From positions 11,450,907-11,514,906 of the forward strand of contig NW_025813447.1 of NCBI RefSeq assembly GCF_021976095.1: DNA of 64,000 nucleotides, given 5' to 3'. Positions within the stretch are counted from its first letter, which is position 1; every line of letters begins with the position of its first letter. Origin of the DNA: Xenia sp. Carnegie-2017 (lineage: Eukaryota; Cnidaria; Anthozoa; Malacalcyonacea; Xeniidae). Below, piece after piece: positions 61,601-64,000 of the stretch. The position numbers were made by a program, and so were the translations under genes. Below the pieces are notes generated by a model. It was given only the letters and a program-made list of their open reading frames with translations, was not told the DNA's origin and ran no database searches.

Positions 61601-64000
61601 CTTCCTCGACAACAGGTTCTTCCGATTTTGGCGGTGGAGGACTAGAAACAGCTTGAGAAGGACTGTATCTGGTGTCATCAGGTTGAGGAGACCTGAAGAC
61701 AAGAGACAAACAATATATTACATACGTACTTTAGAATTTGTTAATATATCTCTGGCATAAGGCAATATATCTAAGTTGGCATAAGGCAATAATAATCATT
61801 TTCAAAAATGAAATATATCTCAAACATTTTCGAACAAAAACGAATACTATCTCTCTATGCAATTATCAGGTCTGCTAACTCACTTCAAAATATACCCTCA
61901 TAATGTCATTCTACTATATACAGAACATGCCAACGTACCTTGATGGAGATGGTCTCTGCTTTCTCTCCTCACGTGTTGTTGTTTCAGGACTAACCGAGCG
62001 TTTGGAATGTGGTGGTGTGCAGCTCTTTGAACGTGACACATTTCTTCGTTGGACACGCCCAGTTGACGTGGGCCTGGAGCGTCTGGGACTAACGGGACGA
62101 CGTTCCCTAGATCTTCCAGGAGGGGGACTTTGCGATCTGGACACACTACGTGGACGTCTTCTTCTCTCTACATACAATAAAATGTCTTCTAATCACATCG
62201 CGGAATTTAAAATATCCAAAGGCACTATCATTTAGAAGAACAAAAGTATCTCGTGGAGATGCGAGTAAACATGCAACAGTTGCACAATCATAAACATAAT
62301 TTAAAAATAAGATAAACTGTTAGATGTTGCTAAACATTGTTCACATTTGGTTTGCCTTAACATGGAATTATTAAAACTTCAAAACACAAGACCATTTTAA
62401 TGTAAATACGTCGTCTACGTCAGGGATGGTTTGAACGGGGGGGAGGGTGTTGCTTTAGTTAGAACTAAATAGATAATTTCATCACCCCCTTTATCCAAGG
62501 TGAGAAAAAGAAGTGCTAACCCCCTTACATCCAGTAAGTCCATCTACGTTTGCCTGCTCCAATTAGTATCGAAATGTTGTTCAATGTAACAACAAAAGAA
62601 ATGATTAAAATTTACAAAACATAATAAAGCGGTATAAAAACATCTCACATTTTACAAACGTATCAATTGAAAAATTACCTTTACTGTCTTTTCTGCCTCT
62701 GTCATCTTTAGAACGACGACCGCGGGGACTAAATTGTTTCCTTCGAGATGGACTCTGCTGTGGGCTTGAGCGACTGCGCCTTACCTGAGGACTAACAGAT
62801 CGACTATGGGAAGAATCATGACGCCTTCGAGCTGAACTTCTTTGTAAGCTGAGCTTCCGCTGTCTGATTGGACTTGCAGAACGTCGGGAACTTGGTGACC
62901 GCTGTGGACTTTGGCGTCTGTCAATTGAACGACTACCTGAACGTGATGAACTTTCGCGTCTTTTGTTTGCTGTCCTGCCGGATCGAGCTTTAGATCTTGA
63001 TGGGCTGGGAGATCTACTTGAACTGGCGCCACTATCTTTTACATCTCTTGTGTTCCTAGGATCTGGGCCTCTAGATCTGGACGACTGTCCTTTCCGGGTA
63101 GGGCTAATAGAGTCAGATAGACTACGTCTCTTGCGGTTTTCACGAGAACTCCCTTTCGGTTCTTGTTTAGGAGGTGTATTTCTGTGTCTTCGTGGGATAG
63201 GCTTATTAACTCTACGTGTGAGACTGGGTGACCGCGTACTAGAACGTTTAGATCGGTGTTTTCCAGCTGGAGGAGTCATTGATTGTGTTTTCAGGGACTG
63301 GGGCGAACTATTGAGACAAAGCGCAAAATTTAAAGGATAAGAGTCATTGTTAACGTAAACATTATTATTAAAACAATATATATATGAAATGATTTAGCTG
63401 GCAAATTCTCAAAAGCTACCACCGCCTATGTAAAAAACCCCGCATTACATAAAGTGTAATAAAGTCTTCGACACTTTTCAACAATTAAACTTTTTTTACA
63501 ATAAACATACACAAACCTTTCATTTCCGGACTTGGTGATTTAGATGAAGGAGATTGTCGATTGTCGTTGGCATCCGATTTGCGACGAGTTTTTGATTTTT
63601 GATCAGATTCAGAAGACGAGCTTTGTCCACGATTTTGCGGTGAACGCTCCCTGCGTTGTGGTGAACGCTCCCTGCGTTGTGGCGAACGCTCTCTACGTTG
63701 TGGAGAACGCTCTCTACGTTGTGGAGAACGCTCTCTACGTTGTGGTGAACGCTCCTTACGTTGAAGTGAACGCTCCCTGCGTTGTGGTGAACGCTCCTTG
63801 TGTTGAGGAGAACGTTCTATACGTTGAGGTGAACGCTCCCTGCGTTGTGGCGAACGCTCCTTATGTCGAGGAGAACGTTCTATACGTTGAGGTGAACGCT
63901 CCTGCGTTGCGGCGAACGCTCCTTATGTCGAGGAGAACGTTCTATACGTTGAGGTGAACGGGTCATTGGTGGAGACCCTGGATGAGAACGATGCTGTTTT
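58672..64000 (-). CDS. SR-rich splicing protein, SRRM1/SRRM2-like, C-terminal seven exons (runs off the right end)
   Basis: Minus-strand exons: beyond 64000 to 63517, 63307-62679, 62167-61939, 61692-60917, 60241-59868, 59535-59382, 58813-58672 (TAA). Nearly all residues are Arg, Ser, Pro and Lys in RS/SP repeats, typical of SRRM-type nuclear speckle coactivators of splicing. Features in order: heptads RERSPQR; long RS/SP blocks; an acidic stretch with GKWKPLASFVPSP; poly-Ser; lysine-rich KKKPKVEEKKRKTSKRDK; a serine-rich end. The N-terminal PWI or cwf21 domain that would tell SRRM1 from SRRM2 is outside the window. Frames between exons fit except at three places, each one base short: heptads at 63901, the 63517/63307 junction, and the run of four G at 60932-60935. 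With five, SPSPPKKPQR would join the next exon. Confidence 0.8.
59094..59263 (+). mobile_element. Short dispersed retroposon-like repeat, copy D (SRRM intron)
   Basis: 170-bp insertion between two perfect copies of AAATATCACTTTC (59081-59093, 59264-59276). Inverted ends extend through GTTACATGTTTGTAGATG and the CCAGGTTAGTATAGTCCT segment. The centre retains only the later half of the hammerhead-like core (GTTGTCGAAACGTCAGTCAA). Confidence 0.75.
60242..60916. other. SRRM intron, no further feature
   Basis: Intron of 675 bp. A chance frame on the minus strand (60411-60677) has no splice sites. A pair of inverted segments near 60480-60660 (AATTTATTTACTACAAATT against AAATGAATTTGCAGTAAAT, and GGCAGTTGTTAGAACAG against ACAACTGTCATA) suggests a MITE-like hairpin. 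Confidence 0.3.
63630..63962 (-). repeat. 21-bp coding minisatellite (RERSPQR heptads)
   Basis: About fifteen tandem 21-bp units in the SRRM-like exon. Most encode RERSPQR, some KERSPQH/R or IERSPQR. One unit at 63894-63902 is a base shorter than all others. Confidence 0.85.

Noticed and set aside
60895-63340. Plus-strand frames opposite the SRRM-like exons
   Set aside because: They mirror the RS-repeat codons of the minus-strand gene.
1-64000. CRISPR arrays, operons, retroviral or LTR elements
   Set aside because: Tandem repeats here have no unique spacers, genes are eukaryotic and split, and I saw no paired LTRs or retroviral domains.

Overview
The window is nuclear DNA of an AT-rich animal, most likely a cnidarian and perhaps a hydrozoan. 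The genes have many short exons with GT-AG introns. They include animal families such as a class I myosin, P2X receptors, SETD6 and a PA14-bearing B4GALNT3/4, plus a fibrinogen-like secreted protein of a type common in cnidarians. The species itself cannot be fixed from this sequence, and no bacterial, organellar or viral genome block is present.

Layout. 0-6.2 kb: 3' part of an EF-hand gene (+), a fibrinogen-like gene (-) and a small one-helix membrane protein (-). 6.2-18.4 kb: a complete 35-exon unconventional myosin I (MYO1A/1B type, 1025 codons). 19.3-31.4 kb: two tandem P2X receptor genes with matching 11-exon structures. 32.3-36.2 kb: SETD6 lysine methyltransferase (-), head to head with a B4GALNT3/4-like Golgi glycosyltransferase (36.4-40.1 kb, +), with only 195 bp between the start codons. 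40-45.6 kb: gene-poor, with a CCAAT-bearing tandem repeat, another minisatellite and MITE-like pieces. 45.6-51.35 kb: a large satellite block that changes orientation, is bounded by two matching 12-bp arrays and carries CATTC-pentamer islands. 52.5-53.7 kb: an intronless alpha/beta hydrolase (-). 55.4-57.8 kb: two possible small exons. 58.7-64 kb: the C-terminal seven exons of an arginine/serine-rich SRRM-like splicing protein (-), running off the right end.

The genes do not form one pathway; they are ordinary neighbours in a compact invertebrate genome. The main points of interest are structural: (1) reading frames in several genes break by exactly one missing base, and most of the breaks lie in short homopolymer runs, which points to consensus error rather than dead genes; (2) a minisatellite in a myosin intron has copied the exon end and 5' splice site six times; (3) a small dispersed repeat carries a hammerhead-ribozyme-like core, and three of its four copies have perfect 12-13-bp target duplications; (4) the satellite block is inverted about a centre of palindromic repeats.

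Exon borders were read by eye from frame continuity and splice consensus. The summed coding lengths of MYO1 and SETD6 are exact multiples of three. The two P2X genes and the B4GALNT gene each come out exactly one base short.
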